The notes below the pieces were generated by a model. That model saw only the letters and a list, made by a program, of their open reading frames with translations, was not told where the DNA came from and did not search any database. DNA of 61,150 nt from Lenzites betulinus. Lineage: Eukaryota; Basidiomycota; Agaricomycetes; Polyporales; Polyporaceae. A program made the translations under genes and the position numbers. This document shows positions 23,801 to 35,151 of the stretch, piece by piece; the stretch's first letter is position 1, and the number at the start of each line of letters is the position of its first letter. The stretch is from contig JABYQU010000088.1 in the NCBI GenBank assembly GCA_022264855.1, positions 1 to 61,150 on the forward strand. Reading direction: 5' to 3'.

Positions 23801-24902
23801 GAACGACGCGGTGAAGATGGAGAAGAAGATCGGCAAGGTGTCCGACGAGTCGCTCTTCCGCGAGTACGTGCGCGTCACCCGTACCGAGGGTGTTGGCGAC
23901 AAGGAGGCCACGGAGGCCGCGCAGGCCCTCCTCGACAAGGCCAACATCACCGGACCGCTCAAGCCCCCGACAAACAAGCTGAGCGGCAAGGGTGGCGGCA
24001 AGAAGGATGATTCCGATCTTCCGAAGGTCACCAAGGACCTCATCTGGGACCACCGCGAGCAAACGCATGAGATTCGTCGCCTGACGAAGGAGCTCGTCGG
24101 TCGCGTCCGCTCGCTCCGATACTTCACCGTCGTGCGTGATCTGCAGCGGCAAGCGGAGTCGCCCCCGGTCGTCCATTGTCCCAGCTGCGACCGCGATGAG
24201 GTGCCCTTGGACGAAGTCGCCGTGCTGTCCTCGTGTGGGCACATGGGCTGCTACGCCTGCGTCGTCGCGTGTGCCGACAAGGAGGAGTGTGTGTACGCCG
24301 CGTCCGGTGCGTGCCGTGCTGCCGCCCGCGCCCTGAACATCGTGAAGGCGGACACGCTGGGCGTTGACGACGAGGCGCGCGACGGGCGTGGCAAGCACTA
24401 CGGCCTCAAGCTCGAAAAGATCATGGAGCTCATAAAGTGCGTCCTTCCGGCCTTGTCGTAGTGTCCGAAAGCTAACCTTGTTTTCAGGAAAACGATCCCG
24501 AAGGACGAGCGCGTGCTGATCTTCGTGCAGTTCCCAGATCTGACTGCGAAGGTCGCGGCGGCGCTCCAGTCACACCACATAGCGTTCCTCGAGATCAAAG
24601 GCTCCGCGTCGCAGAAGAGCAAGAACCTGGAGAAGTTCCAGAACGAGAGCTCGGAGCGCGTGCTGCTGCTCAACGTGATGGACGAGAGCGCGAGCGGCGC
24701 GAACCTCACGTCCGCGAACCACGCCATCTTCATCTCTCCGCTGCTCGCGCCGACGCAGGAGATCTACGACGCGTGCGAGACGCAGGCGATCGGCCGCCTC
24801 CGGCGCTATGGGCAGCTGAAGCACGTCAATATCTATCGCTTCCTCAGCTTGGATACGATCGACGTCGAGATCTACGGGCAGCGTACGGGGCAGAAGGTTT
24901 GA
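17847..24902 (+). CDS. DNMT5: DNMT5-type cytosine methyltransferase with RING and SNF2 ATPase domains
   Basis: Predicted ~2,200-aa nuclear enzyme of the DNMT5 family, an ATP-dependent maintenance-type CpG methyltransferase in fungi such as Cryptococcus. Residues 13-20 form a canonical PCNA-interacting motif (QKPITSFF). The MTase domain (~105-490) has motif I CSGTESP, motif IV GTSCVDYS with the catalytic Cys, ENV, TRTRVYLL and AGNAMSTTV. The SNF2 lobe begins with DEVGYGKT (~1200). Its DExx box is VDEYTY, followed by LSGTPP (~1630-1650). An RING-like cluster (CPSC, SSCGHMGCYAC) lies near 1975. Helicase-C ends with IGRLRRYGQ. No chromodomain is visible. Exons: 17847-18370, 18420-19012, 19065-19194, 19247-20777, 20834-22139, ~22191-23215, 23265-23365, 23414-23601, 23654-24436, 24488-24902. 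The junction near 22140-22190 is one base out of frame with the expected intron. An acidic/basic disordered insert of about 250 residues splits the first ATPase lobe. Confidence 0.9.
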
Positions 24903-25150
24903 GTGGATCTGACTGGGTTGCTGTGCAGATGCTGTCGTTCCGTCAATATATTGTACATCTATGCTATCATCTTGTACACGTTTACACTATGTATCTGAGT
25001 CTTGGATAATACACAATTGAACCTGCCATGCAAAGAGTCCATCCACCGTGTGATTACATACCTGCTAACCTCGGGCTGCCTGATCTCGGCATAGCGTACC
25101 GTTCAAAAATGTCTAGTGGGAGAAGATGGTTCGTACGCTTGCACTGCAGA
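24903..25150. other. Convergent spacer downstream of DNMT5
   Basis: About 250 bp of AT-richer 3' flanking sequence between the convergent DNMT5 and copia-gag stop codons. It likely contains both polyadenylation regions; nothing else is visible. Confidence 0.4.
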
Positions 25151-25891
25151 CTAGCGACGTCGTCGGCGAGGTTTGGGAGCGGGCGCGGGCGTGGAGGGAA
25201 CAACCAGGCGGGCAGACTCGACCTCGAGGTGTCTGATCATCTTATCGGTAGTAAAAGGACGATCGGCGGTCGAGCGACAAATTTCGCCCGCAAGGCTGCT
25301 CCGCAAGCGCAGGAACGGCTCCTCCCGCAGCATATGCAGCATGGCGACCTGCGCGAGGACCTCCGCGTCAATCGGGCCCATTGCGATGACGTCCTCGCAC
25401 ATCTGGATGGCCTTGTGGGCCTGGACGGCGAGGGGGACGCCCGCCTCAACTTGAAACTGCAGCTGCAGCAGGTCGAGGAGCAGAAACGCCTGGACGCGGC
25501 TGTTCACATGTGTCGCCTTGAGGAACGCCCAGAGCGCCGCGGCGCCAGCGGCGGACGCAGATGCACCGTCCGCGTTCCACTCGAGGCGGCCGAGCTCGTA
25601 CTCCGAGAGCTGGATGCGGATGAAGGCGACGACGTGCTGGTCGTTGAGGCGCCAGCAGCGCGCGTCGGCGGGGAAGCGCAGGGGGTCCGGGCAACAATAC
25701 GCGGGATCCAGGTGGTCCTTGAGCCCGCCGCAGAGGGCAAGATTGTTGCGCACGGTGCGGGCCCAGACGCGGTAGTTGTGCGCGTGGAAGTCGAGGAGCC
25801 TGTCGGGTGGGAACTCGGCGCACATAGACAATGGGATCTGGATCTGTGTTATGGGGTCGGGCGCGGTTACGGAGGCAACTGACGTTATCAT
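25151..25891 (-). CDS. Stand-alone Ty1/copia-type gag-like protein
   Basis: Intact single-exon ORF of 246 aa with the architecture of copia gag (UBN2/DUF4219-like). An N-terminal capsid start (LLDFHAHNYRVWARTVRNNL, where copia elements have an 'L-x-x-x-NY-x-x-W' motif) is followed by helices ending in ALWAFLKATHVNSRVQAF, QAHKAIQMCEDVIAMG and LAQVAMLHML, and a short basic tail (PKPRRRRR). There is no zinc knuckle, protease, integrase or reverse transcriptase next to it, and the flanks I scanned show no LTR. The reading frame is undamaged. It is either a trimmed retrotransposon relic or a domesticated gag. A tRNA-Arg gene lies about 380 bp upstream on the same strand. Confidence 0.72.
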   Translation of the reverse strand: MITSVASVTAPDPITQIQIPLSMCAEFPPDRLLDFHAHNYRVWARTVRNNLALCGGLKDHLDPAYCCPDPLRFPADARCWRLNDQHVVAFIRIQLSEYELGRLEWNADGASASAAGAAALWAFLKATHVNSRVQAFLLLDLLQLQFQVEAGVPLAVQAHKAIQMCEDVIAMGPIDAEVLAQVAMLHMLREEPFLRLRSSLAGEICRSTADRPFTTDKMIRHLEVESARLVVPSTPAPAPKPRRRRR

Positions 25892-26269
25892 GGTTGAAGT
25901 TCAAAATGTGACGGAGGAGGCTGTTGAAATTGCGGCGGCAGGGAGGCAAGGATGGAAGGCGCCAAAGAGCGGAGAAGGGCAATATAGGTGCGTAGTTGTC
26001 CGGGGCGGGGTTAGTGCTCTATGGGGAACATGGTGTAAGTTAGAGAAACGTTTATGCAAGGGGGTTGATACGTACCTTAGAGGTATAAACAACGGACCGA
26101 GGAATGTCTGAGCTGAAGCCGAGGTATATAAGTAAGTAGGGCGCTTAATGTGTGAAGGAGTCGCGATCGGAGTGTGCGGCCCCTTGCGCATCTTGGGCAC
26201 ATCTATATGCTATGGTTTCGGTACCCAGCTGTGAACAAAGGTACATCTTCGATGTCCAGAGAGCAAAAA

Positions 26270-26341
26270 TGACCACCGCAGGGGTCGAACCTGCAATCTC
26301 CTGATTCGTAGTCAGACGCGATGCCATTTCGCCAGGCGGCC
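26270..26341 (-). tRNA. tRNA-Arg (anticodon ACG)
   Basis: A complete 72-nt cloverleaf read on the minus strand. Acceptor GGCCGCC pairs with GGTGGTC (two G-U pairs); D arm GCG/CGC; anticodon stem TCTGA/TCAGG with loop CTACGAA; variable AGATT; T arm GCAGG-TTCGACC-CCTGC; discriminator A. No intron. The tRNA body is identical to the copy at 32687-32758. Confidence 0.96.
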
Positions 26342-26518
26342 GTTATAAACACAGCATTTAACGATTGTCGCGTTGTGGGAGTATTTCCTAGGTGGAGGAC
26401 AGATATTAACTTCGTCATTAGGTATGACCACGACCGTAGTCTATCATCCGGCCAGCTTAGAAAGGTCCTCAAGACCTCAAGACCTCGGACTTGGGAGCTG
26501 CCAAGTGTGTCCTAGGAT

Positions 26519-28353
26519 TCAAGTCGTATCAGCCACCAATGCTTTCGAGAAACAATACTTGCCCCTGAGCGGGTTTGAAGCGTACACGTACCGTAGATCC
26601 TCCACTCGCAACCGCAAGACCTCCTTGACGGTCTCGCACCAAGCCGGCGATGCGAGGAGGGGTGCGTTCCAGCACACCTCGGCAGGGAATAGCTCATGCA
26701 GGCACCTCGCAAGCTGTTTCGAGTCGGGGATGGTGGAGCCCCAGCCGGTGTCGGACAGGTTGAATATCCGCAGATTCCGCGGAACGGTGTTCACGGCGAG
26801 CCCCTCAAGTATCATATCCACATCTACGGCGGACGCGTCGATACCCGGAACGGCGAGCTCCTGGAGGGCGGGTATCCGCCGCACGGCGCTGACGAGGTCG
26901 CAGAGGCGCGGGTGCGCGGAGGGCGGGCAGAAGTAGCTCAGGTACAGGCGCGTGAGGTCGGGCCAGGCGTCGCACATGACACAGAGGTCGTCTTGCGATG
27001 CAGCGAGCACAGCGAGCTGGGGCGCGATCGTCAAGTCCACTTCTCTCAGATGGGGGACCTCGAGGAGAGGGGCGATCGTCTTGATCAACGGATGAGAGAT
27101 TGCTGGCACGGAGCCGATCCCGCGCACCGCGAAGACGATGGTACGAAGGGAGGACGCTAACTGGGCGCTAATGACGTCGGCGAGCTCGTACAATTGTGGG
27201 TGGAGTGAGGCTATCGAGCACTCGCAGTTGAGGAGAGAAAGGGACTCGAGCTGTATGCTCGTGATCGTTGAGAGGAATGTAGATGCCGTGCTGAGAGGGG
27301 CGAACGTGCAGTCGAGGACCAACGACCGCAGAGAGGGGAAAGGGTCCGCGGCGAGTGGCAGAGTAGACTCTGGTATACGGAGCTTGAGGTGCTGCAGGTT
27401 CCGAAGCGATGCGAGCGGGTGGAGAAGGGACAGCGTGGTAGGTGTGCTGTAGATCGGCTCTAGGATATCGAGGGTCTCCAGCTCGTGCAGCTCTCCGACG
27501 GATTCGAGCCATGACTCTTTGACCTCGCCCGCAGACGTAAGTCGGAGATAGCGCAACTTTGGCACTGCTCCGACGAGCCTTCGCATGAATTCCCTAACGA
27601 AGGCCTCTGATTCAGCTGGAACACGTCGGGCATGAGCGGCGCCCGTGTCACAATCACCCGATGGCTGCCTGAAGATGATATGCATGCTGTTGAGCGACGA
27701 AGGGACCGCGTTCAGAATATCCAAAGTCCCAGCAAGGCACTGCGTCCATCGGAGCCGAACGAGATGAGGAAGGAGACGATCGTGATTCATCCGCGGGATT
27801 GCTGCTCGACAGCTAGCAAGCGCAATAGAGTGCTGCGGACCATATACTGAGCGCACTAGTGCTGCATAATTCAGGATGCGATCGGCTTGGGGGCCTGTCG
27901 TGCGCATAGTCTGTGAAGACAGGAGCCATGTGAGATTTCACTATGAGGCGGAGGAAACAGACCGCTCACATCGCCGTAGGGGCACCGTCTGCATTCTAAG
28001 TCTTTCGCGATCGGGTCCTCGGTACGGCCTGTTAGAGTTAATAATAACGTCGATATTTGCGATACATCATCAATGTCCTTCCATAGGATGGAGACAGCGG
28101 GGTGAAAGAAGGAGTGGCAGACGCGGGCGCAATGCGCCAGAGTGCGTCTACCAGCGGTCCGCTGCCCATTGTTGGTAGCAGCGCCTGCAACGGTCGGGTT
28201 GTAGTCGTACCACCGGGAAGAAGCTTCCAATCCGTCGAGGTGTAGGAAGATGGTGAAGAGGATATCGTACGAGCCGAGTGCACGGTGGGGAGGCATGGGG
28301 GCGTTGCGGGGGGGGGGGGGCCCTGGGTTCCCGATAGCGCTTTTATAGGTCAT
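26519..28353 (-). CDS. F-box protein with C-terminal LRR-like region
   Basis: Probable substrate adaptor of an SCF ubiquitin ligase. Two exons (28353-27970 and 27910-26519) give 591 aa. The F-box-like segment spans about residues 25-90: LGSYDILFTIFLHLDGLE, then LAHCARVCHSFFHPAVSILW, the usual agaricomycete pattern. The long second exon shows irregular leucine-rich strands (KLRYLRLTSAGEV, LRNLQHLKLRIPE, FPSLRSLVLDCTF, LQELAVPGID). The intron has a GTGAGC donor and CACAG acceptor and joins both frames in phase. The start at 28353 (MTYKSAIG) is chosen, but the frame stays open upstream to 28668. Just inside the coding region a 13-base G run (28308-28320 on the plus strand) encodes four prolines. 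F-box families are greatly expanded in such genomes, and no substrate can be inferred. Confidence 0.78.
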
Positions 28354-30434
28354 GGCGGCATGGGGCTGACGGTGGCGAATCAAGCAGTGCCTGTAGCACA
28401 GAGAGAGCGGCTGAAAGTGGCGCGTGGGCGGAAGCAGACTCTTTGGCGCCACGAAGAACGTAAATCGTAGCCGGCCCTCGGCGAAAATTTGATGAAGAAC
28501 GAAGGAGGACGCGCTCAGCATACAGTCCTGGTGCCGACGTACCCGATCTACAAAACCAACCCCGAGGCCAGGACGAATTTGCCTGACGATATTGGCAAAG
28601 GAATATGTGATATCAAAATCGACCAGTACGCACCTTTCCCAGTGGCGCGGCTGCGCCGCGCCGCGCAACGCCTGCTGACAGAACGCAAACTAGTTAAGCT
28701 CTTGTGGCAGCCTACGGGGTGAGCATAGTTGAAAGGCTAGGCCAGCCATTGGACCGGGGGACGTAGAGAACCAGAGTCGCCACGTCGTCGAGACTCGTCG
28801 AGAGCGCTGCGTTGGAAGCGCGATATCCAGGAATCCTTAAAGCGGCCCAACCCGGGACTGAGCCCGACAAGAGTCGGATCGTGAGGGCGTAGTAGTGATA
28901 GGCGCAGCCAGCTCAGAGACATCACTCCTCGGCGGGTCATGGGTATCATAGTCTACCACTGCAGCAGCCGCTATGATCAAATCATACATTAGCAATCGTG
29001 AGGGATGTATGCTATTTGAATTCATGCCTGGAGAGGGCTGGGTCGGTTTCCATGAATTGCGAAATGATTTTGCGTTGCCATCGAGTGGGCGAGCATCGGT
29101 GTCAGAGTCGCAGTAGGTGTAGAGAGATGCGCTAGATTCCCGCTACCGGTAACGGTAGTGGGTCTTTGTGAACATTCGACTACCCCCGTGGGAATTGGCC
29201 GATGTCACATGACGTCGCACGTTACCTGACAAGACAAGTCACAATTGGTTCAAAAAAGTTCAAGTCAACTGGGCTCAAGCTACTCCCTCATATATACAGC
29301 AAAATTCTCCTGCCACAACGCCTGTTCCTGCAACGAGTGCGGTAGCGGGCACTGCCGCTCAGCGGCGCTACAGGATTTATGTAGAGAGTCATGGTGAGAG
29401 TGAGAATCTGTGCAAAGGCAGTGGCCACGTGCTAGCGGCTCTCACTCTCAGGCGGCAGCATGGGCGCTTTTGGGGGCGACGAATTAGGAAGGGGTGTAGG
29501 ACACATCGCGCGTCCAAGTCTCGACTAACTGATGACCGAGACGATATCGTTCACCCTTTGTACATTGAATGTCCAAATATTATATGCACGAGAAGGAGTT
29601 TTAACGCGTGAGACTGATTGCGTTCGAGTTTCCCTACTGCAAGATGGCATAAGGTCATAATGTGTGCAGGCAACGTTCGTCATGACAAGGGCGATGCCCA
29701 GCAGGAGTTCAACAAGAACGAATAATCTGTTCACGCGATTTGAGCATCAGGACCATCTGTGTACAATAGGCTTGTGTAGTGTCGCGCGACGCGTAATGTA
29801 TCATCAACTCCTTGGATCATATTCTTTGGCCAAACGTCCCTTGGTGTGATTGCTTGTGAGCGTATAAGCATATCGCGTCCTCACGAACAAATCACAATGT
29901 GAGATACAGACCAGCAAAAGACAACGTCTGTCCGCCGGCCATTGAGATATCCAAGTTGACCTTTCGCCCTTGCGCATGAGGTTGGAGTTTGGGAGCTGGA
30001 AAGCTGGATACTTGGAGCTTTGGAGCTTGCATATCATCATCATGCGTTGGCTCATCATCCTTCTCGCCTTACAGGATCTTCTTCCCGTATACAAGCATTG
30101 CCGACGCGGGCTTTGGCCAAACGACTGCATCCAAATGAAACTCATCTATGAAAGGTCAGTACACTTTCAGGCGACGATTCGAGCTGAAAGCGACAAACCG
30201 CACTATCGCGCGCGTTGACACCAATCAATACCAGAACCCGACAAGTTTCGGGGCGGTGCTGTTCGCACACTCCAATCGAAGACACGAAAGGAACGAGGCG
30301 AGAGACCACGCGTGGCATTGGGCCAGGCGCCCGCAAAGCTAGCTTTGTCCCGCCAGGCCAACGCGCCCCATGTGACCGCGTCGCGCTGGGCCAGATACGC
30401 TTGGACGTGCTGCAGGCGCCGCCACCCCGCCCTG
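28354..30434. other. Intergenic region, ~2 kb
   Basis: Contains only short, low-quality open frames (for example 28489-28722, 77 aa; 29970-30218, 82 aa) with no recognisable domain. A small perfect palindrome (CTACCGGTAACGGTAG-like) lies near 29143-29158. No tRNA, LTR or long repeat was found. The right part presumably holds the promoter of the 30581 gene. Confidence 0.5.
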
Positions 30435-30440
30435 TATAAA
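30435..30440 (+). promoter_or_regulatory. TATA box of the 309-aa unknown gene
   Basis: TATAAA preceded by GC-rich sequence and followed by a long C/T-rich stretch (about 30450-30500), a typical basidiomycete core promoter. It lies 141 bp upstream of the ATG at 30581. Confidence 0.6.
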
Positions 30441-30580
30441 GCGCACTGCGCCCGCTCCCTCCTCCCCCAGCTCATTCTCGCACTCTCATCGCTGCCAGCC
30501 CATCGACGCCAAAACCGACATCGCGTGCTGTTATAGGGATTTCAGCGCATATCTCACTCTACTCACTCACATTATCGAAC

Positions 30581-31755
30581 ATGTCATACTCATACGCCCA
30601 CAACATGTTCGCGAACGCCGCCACCACCCAGACCTCGTCCACGACCACCGCGACGCTGCTCAGCCGGTTCACGACGACCATTCATAGCACGCACCTGCCC
30701 AAGCTCAAGATCGACGCGCCCGAGTGGGACCCCTCGCGCGACGAAGTATACAAGGCCTCAGTGCGTCTCCTCTCCTTTTCCTCCCCCCGGTCCATGCGCT
30801 CACAGCGCGTCTCGCTGCAGGTCTCTGGCCGTTGGGGAGCGGTCGGCCGCGAGCGGCACATCCGGCGCCAGCTCGAAAGCATATGGAGGGAGCCATCGTA
30901 CAGCGCGCCCCCGTGGCGTCCCTTCGAACATCGCAAAGGCGCGCCGTGGACGGCGTTGGACGCGTACCTCCACACGACGCGCTCAACCCCCTTCGACTCT
31001 TCACACATGGGGACCTCCGAAAATGATGAGGTGTGTGGTTCGCGTGCGGACTCGCTCGCGCGCGAGCGTGTATCTTACCGAGGCGTTCTATAGGCGAAAT
31101 CGCGGAGGGCCGCCACACAGCAGATGAGGGAGAAAACGTACAGGCGCTGCGAGCGCGAAGCGATGGAGGAACTCACCGAATCCTTCAATCCATTCAACCC
31201 GGTGAACGTAGCTGCGCGCGCGGCCGCCGAGGTATGTCGTCTTCTCCGCACATCTTATCCACAACACGCGAGGCTGACTCTTCTGTGCGTCCTTCCAGGC
31301 GAGCTCGGTGCCTGGTCAAGGCTGGCGTGTCGAACATGCTAGCAGGGTAGCGTCGCCGGACGGGACCGATATCCTGAACGCCATCGCCCGCACCCCCGGT
31401 CCCTGCACTCCGCCGCCGCCGCCGTCGCACCCAGACACTGAGACCACCGACGGTAGCTCTCCCAGGTCCACAGTCACCGCGTCGCCAGCATCGTCAGCGA
31501 TGTCGACGCCCGCTGCATCCAGGGGACCTTCACCCCTCACCGTGGGCGACTCTCCCCCACTCGAACTCTCTGCGAGCGTGCGCTGCACGGGGTGCGCGCC
31601 GGATGACCTGTGGCTGCATGCCTCCCTCAAGCGGCGCACGCGCGAACCGGAACACCTAGATCTGTGCGGCGACGAGCATCTTCCGGGCCGCGACGTGTGC
31701 CGTTTCGCGGACGCGTAGGATCTGGGAGCAGTTGAGGATCCATGGAGCTCGATGA
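30581..31755 (+). CDS. Conserved-looking hypothetical protein, ~309 aa
   Basis: I do not recognise the family. Five exons (30581-30760, 30821-31030, 31094-31231, 31299-31663, 31719-31755), all GT-AG and in phase, give 309 aa. The first two-thirds are polar and charged (DAPEWDPSRDEVYKA, then GRERHIRRQLESIW and REKTYRRCEREAMEEL), suggesting helices. The C-terminal third is a Ser/Thr/Pro-rich disordered stretch. No signal peptide, membrane helix or catalytic motif is visible. The last intron is less certain: without it the frame ends at 31718 instead of 31755. The well-formed TATA promoter and consistent splicing argue that the gene is real. Confidence 0.68.
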
Positions 31756-32686
31756 GGACCTAGACCTTCGAACGATTTCGTCTCCACGCGTCGGGTCGCC
31801 GGTCGTCCACACATCGAAGGAGCTAGGGAGAACGGCGGGGTCCCCATTCGACATGCGAGCGCAGCCTCGCGTTCCCAATCCCTCAGGATTGCTATCACCA
31901 CTTCTCACCGCCTACTCACCGATTCCCAAACATGCACGCACACGCGTCCCCGCGCGTTCCGCAAAAGGACCACGTCATCAGCTCTTACCTCAAGGAGGAG
32001 AGGCCCGACAGCGATGATCGACTGCACCTACCTTGTCTACTACGTTCTGTCAATGCCGGCCTGCTGCTTTGATACCGTGACGCCTGGTTTCATTTCCGGC
32101 GCAAGATATCAAAGACCGGAGGGCGTTCACGCACCTTCCCTATCCATGAGGATATTCGAAAGCGGAGGGTGGTTCGGACGGACTCGATATTTTTGTACTG
32201 GTTTCGCATTCTGGATAAATTTATAGAAGCGGATTCTTACAGTTTCTCATTGCGTTTTGGAGCGGGATTGTTGAGGTCTTCGTTCGAGCAACGAGGTGCA
32301 AGTAAGCCTCCAGTTCAAGCCACAGGGTTCGAAGAGACGGCGATGGCGAGTTACAGGACGTGTAGTAAGGGGGAGTGAACGAGCGGTGCACTAACTCCAA
32401 TACCGAGTCCACAAGCGAGACGCGTCTGATCAAGAGGTAGAACGGAGTACCAGGAGGAAGATCACTTGAGACAAATATTGACTGTATAGCCGAGACAGAC
32501 GTAGAACATTGTGAGCGAGGCAGATCGACGCTTTCACAGCACTCAGGGTAGACCATACCATGTTTGCAAGTAGGGAGGGAGTGAAAGCTGAATGGGAGCA
32601 GTGGAAAGGATGGGAGAGTCGGAGTATGCATGATCTAGCGTACCTGCGTCACTGGTTATAATACTATCAAACATGCACAATATAAC
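31756..32686. other. Intergenic region, ~930 bp
   Basis: No supportable gene. The longest frame (32221-32631, minus, 136 aa) has no recognisable domain and atypical composition. No repeats were noticed. Confidence 0.45.
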
Positions 32687-32758
32687 GGCCGCCTGGCGAA
32701 ATGGCATCGCGTCTGACTACGAATCAGGAGATTGCAGGTTCGACCCCTGCGGTGGTCA
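32687..32758 (+). tRNA. tRNA-Arg (anticodon ACG), second copy
   Basis: Same 72-nt tRNA as at 26270-26341 but on the plus strand. The body is identical base for base. The flanks differ beyond a few bases, so this is an ordinary dispersed tRNA paralogue rather than part of a larger duplication. Confidence 0.96.
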
Positions 32759-33015
32759 TTTTGCTTCTTTGGCTCCCGAGGTACCACGTACAACCACAAG
32801 CAAGCTTTTTGTCGGCCCTGCGAGCACCTATATATCATATCCTTCTGAGGTAAAGTTTAAAAAGGACGTCGAGGCCATGGATCTAGCGCGCGCTGTACTA
32901 CAAGTACTAGAACCGTTCTACAAGCCTGGTCATCACTGCATCACATGCGCAAGTAGCTAGCTTTATGAAACGGAGGTCACAACGGAAAACTCCTCCAGGT
33001 GCAAGAAGCAAAAGC

Positions 33016-33089
33016 TGAGTCGGCCCAGGATCGAACTGAGGACCTTCTGTGTGTTAGACAGATGCGATAACCAACTACGCCACCGACCC
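33016..33089 (-). tRNA. tRNA-Val (anticodon AAC), copy 1
   Basis: A 74-nt cloverleaf on the minus strand. Acceptor GGGTCGG/CCGACTC; D arm GCGTAGTTGGTTATCGC; anticodon stem TCTGT/ACAGA with loop CTAACAC; variable AGGTC; T arm CTCAG-TTCGATC-CTGGG; discriminator A. It lies 19 bp outside the left arm of the inverted duplication and is in the same orientation as copy 2, so the pair forms direct repeats around the Cys-rich gene. Confidence 0.96.
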
Positions 33090-33453
33090 GATGGCAGGAG
33101 CTTCCCGGCGCTACCCGAGAATTTGGCGAAGCTATGTCGAGCACAACCTGGTCTCCCGTGGACGCCACTGTCAAGCTGATCCTCCGCCGTCATGACAAGG
33201 TATGCCGCCCACTCTCGAGACCAGCGTAAGCTCAGCATAGACAACCAATGCAGAAAGGTATTTAAGTACTGATACCGTCTAGTAGCAATCGTCTCTGGGT
33301 CTCGGGCTGATCCTTCGCATAAAACTATGCGTCGATAAACTCCACTGCGCACACGAGTAGGAGTTCGTGGTCGCCATAAACACGTACGTAAAACGTTAAG
33401 AACTGGTACGTTCCAGATGTAGCTCGCACCAAAGAAGGGTCAGAAGGAATGGT

Positions 33454-33492
33454 GGCTGACGGTGACACGAGAGTCTCGTGTTTTCGTCAGCC
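33454..33492. promoter_or_regulatory. GGCTGAC inverted-repeat element upstream of the Cys-rich gene
   Basis: A near-perfect palindrome: GGCTGACGGTGACACGAGA followed by the inverted counterpart ending CGTCAGCC. A third half-site in reverse orientation lies at 33563-33585, and a core GGCTGAC again near 33605. The sites are ~80-230 bp upstream of the ATG at 33682. The arrangement is kept, with drift, in the right arm (57062-57101 and 56969-56991). A binding site for a dimeric regulator is one reading; stem-forming repeat DNA is another. Confidence 0.5.
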
Positions 33493-33681
33493 TCAACCAT
33501 TACAGAGTCTGGCAGCGACTACCGGTGGGTTTGGCTTGGCTGCATCTTACGGTCCCGACAACGAGTCTCGCGTCTCTGTCAGCCCTAGGCTTTGCAGGAA
33601 CAGCGGCTGACTTGATCACTTGCAGTCTACGGTCTCACCAGGAGTAGTGGCGCCGTACTCGCTGGACTTGGTTCTACTCGA

Positions 33682-34843
33682 ATGGCTGCTGCACCTGGCG
33701 ACATCATGGCTAGACTCTCTGGGCTTGCTGCTCTCCTGTTACCCTGCGCAGTGCTTCTAGCCGCTCCTCTGCTCGTCTTAGGGGATTCGGACGTCGGCTT
33801 TCGATGCTCAACAACCAACGACCGGCTCGACTCCGCGAGCCACAAGTTTATCAGCGACTGCGGCGAGACCACCTTCTGCACCGGGGTGAACGGGACCTGC
33901 CAGGCGCGCCAATGCCGACGGGACGAGTTCCCATTCGGCTTCTCAAACTTCACCGCGCTTCCTGCGCTTTGTCAGAATGGGACTTACTGCCCCGACGAGG
34001 GCAGCGGCTGCGAGCCGTTGCTGGCGATGGGCAACGCGTGTCAGATGGATCGCGACGACCAGTGCTCGCCGCCTCCAAACTGGCAGGATCTGGCGAGCAA
34101 CCAGAATTTCAACGGGTCGTTGTGTCTGAAGTCCCTCTGCACGTACGTGATATTGCTGTCTTGGTCAAGACTCGCATACTAACATAACGGTTATCTTACA
34201 GGTATGCCAACGCTACGCTGGGGCAATCGTGTATCATCGACAACGTTACATACATCGACGCAGGGCCCAACGGCCAGCAGTTCAGCAATGTGGTAACGCG
34301 GCACAACTGCCAGACCCCCCTCTTTTTCTGCGACGCCGCATTCAACGCCTGCGTGCCCACGAAGACACTGGGAACATCGTGCAGCTCCGATCTTGAATGC
34401 CAGTCGGTATGTGAGCAGCGAACCGCAATATTGCCACCCACTTACGCGTTGGCTGCCGTACTAGTTTAATTGCGGACACAAGGGCGAATGTGCTGAGCCA
34501 CCGGAAACCCCCGCACGAGTTGAAGCCTGGCAGATCGTACTGACGGGCCTGAGCGTGGTAGCCGGTACGTCTGCGAGGCCGTTTACGGTCCCACTTGACT
34601 GAACCACGTTTAGCGATGATTGCAACCATCGTAATGCTCACATTCGTACACAAGCGGCTGCGGCTTCAGCGCTATCGCGAGATCAGGGAATACTACGAGG
34701 AGCAGATGGGGTATGTATCATGCGGCGTCTTCTCCCGAGTGCGCAGAATCGCTAATGATTCCTTTAGTCTGCGCAGGTCACTGGCTGCTTTGCATGCGGC
34801 GGCGGCGGATCGTTATGTTGACGAGAAACACTACCACGACTAG
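33682..34843 (+). CDS. Cys-rich secreted/type I membrane protein (left duplicate)
   Basis: 312-aa protein of unknown function. Exons: 33682-34142, 34202-34406, 34465-34564, 34614-34710, 34768-34843. The N terminus is a hydrophobic signal (LSGLAALLLPCAVLL). The lumenal or extracellular part has regularly placed cysteines and recurrent motifs (GFRCSTTNDRLDS, CGETTFC, CRRDEFPFGF, NGTYCPDEGSGC) and several N-glycosylation sequons. One transmembrane helix (about IVLTGLSVVAAMIATIVML) precedes a short basic cytoplasmic tail with RLRLQRYREIREYYEEQ. I have the impression that similar proteins occur widely in agaricomycetes, but no function is known to me. The N-terminal ATG at 33682 is used; another in-frame ATG lies eight codons on. 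It duplicates 55721-56883. Confidence 0.86.
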
Positions 34844-35077
34844 CTGATCAGATCTACATATACCCGAAGCCTGAGAGCTGTTGTGTACTACATGTTATGA
34901 GGTCCTAACACCAAGAGATCGTTTGCACGACAGCGCGAGAAACAAAATGCGAGCGCTGGCTGTGCTGCGAGTACCAGCGTCGATCCCTTAAATACATGTT
35001 CACCTCATATTTCGCGGAGATGGCCAGAACATAACATATAATAACATATGATAGACATGAGGGGGAGCAGCAAAAGA

Positions 35078-35151
35078 TGAGTCGGCCCAGGATCGAACTG
35101 AGGACCTTCTGTGTGTTAGACAGATGCGATAACCAACTACGCCACCGACCC
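35078..35151 (-). tRNA. tRNA-Val (anticodon AAC), copy 2
   Basis: 74 nt, identical in body to copy 1 (33016-33089) and in the same orientation. It marks the outer end of the left duplicated arm. Confidence 0.96.

Noticed and set aside
26270..32758. Possible inverted segmental duplication around the two tRNA-Arg genes
   Set aside because: Only the tRNA bodies match; flanking sequence beyond about five bases is unrelated.
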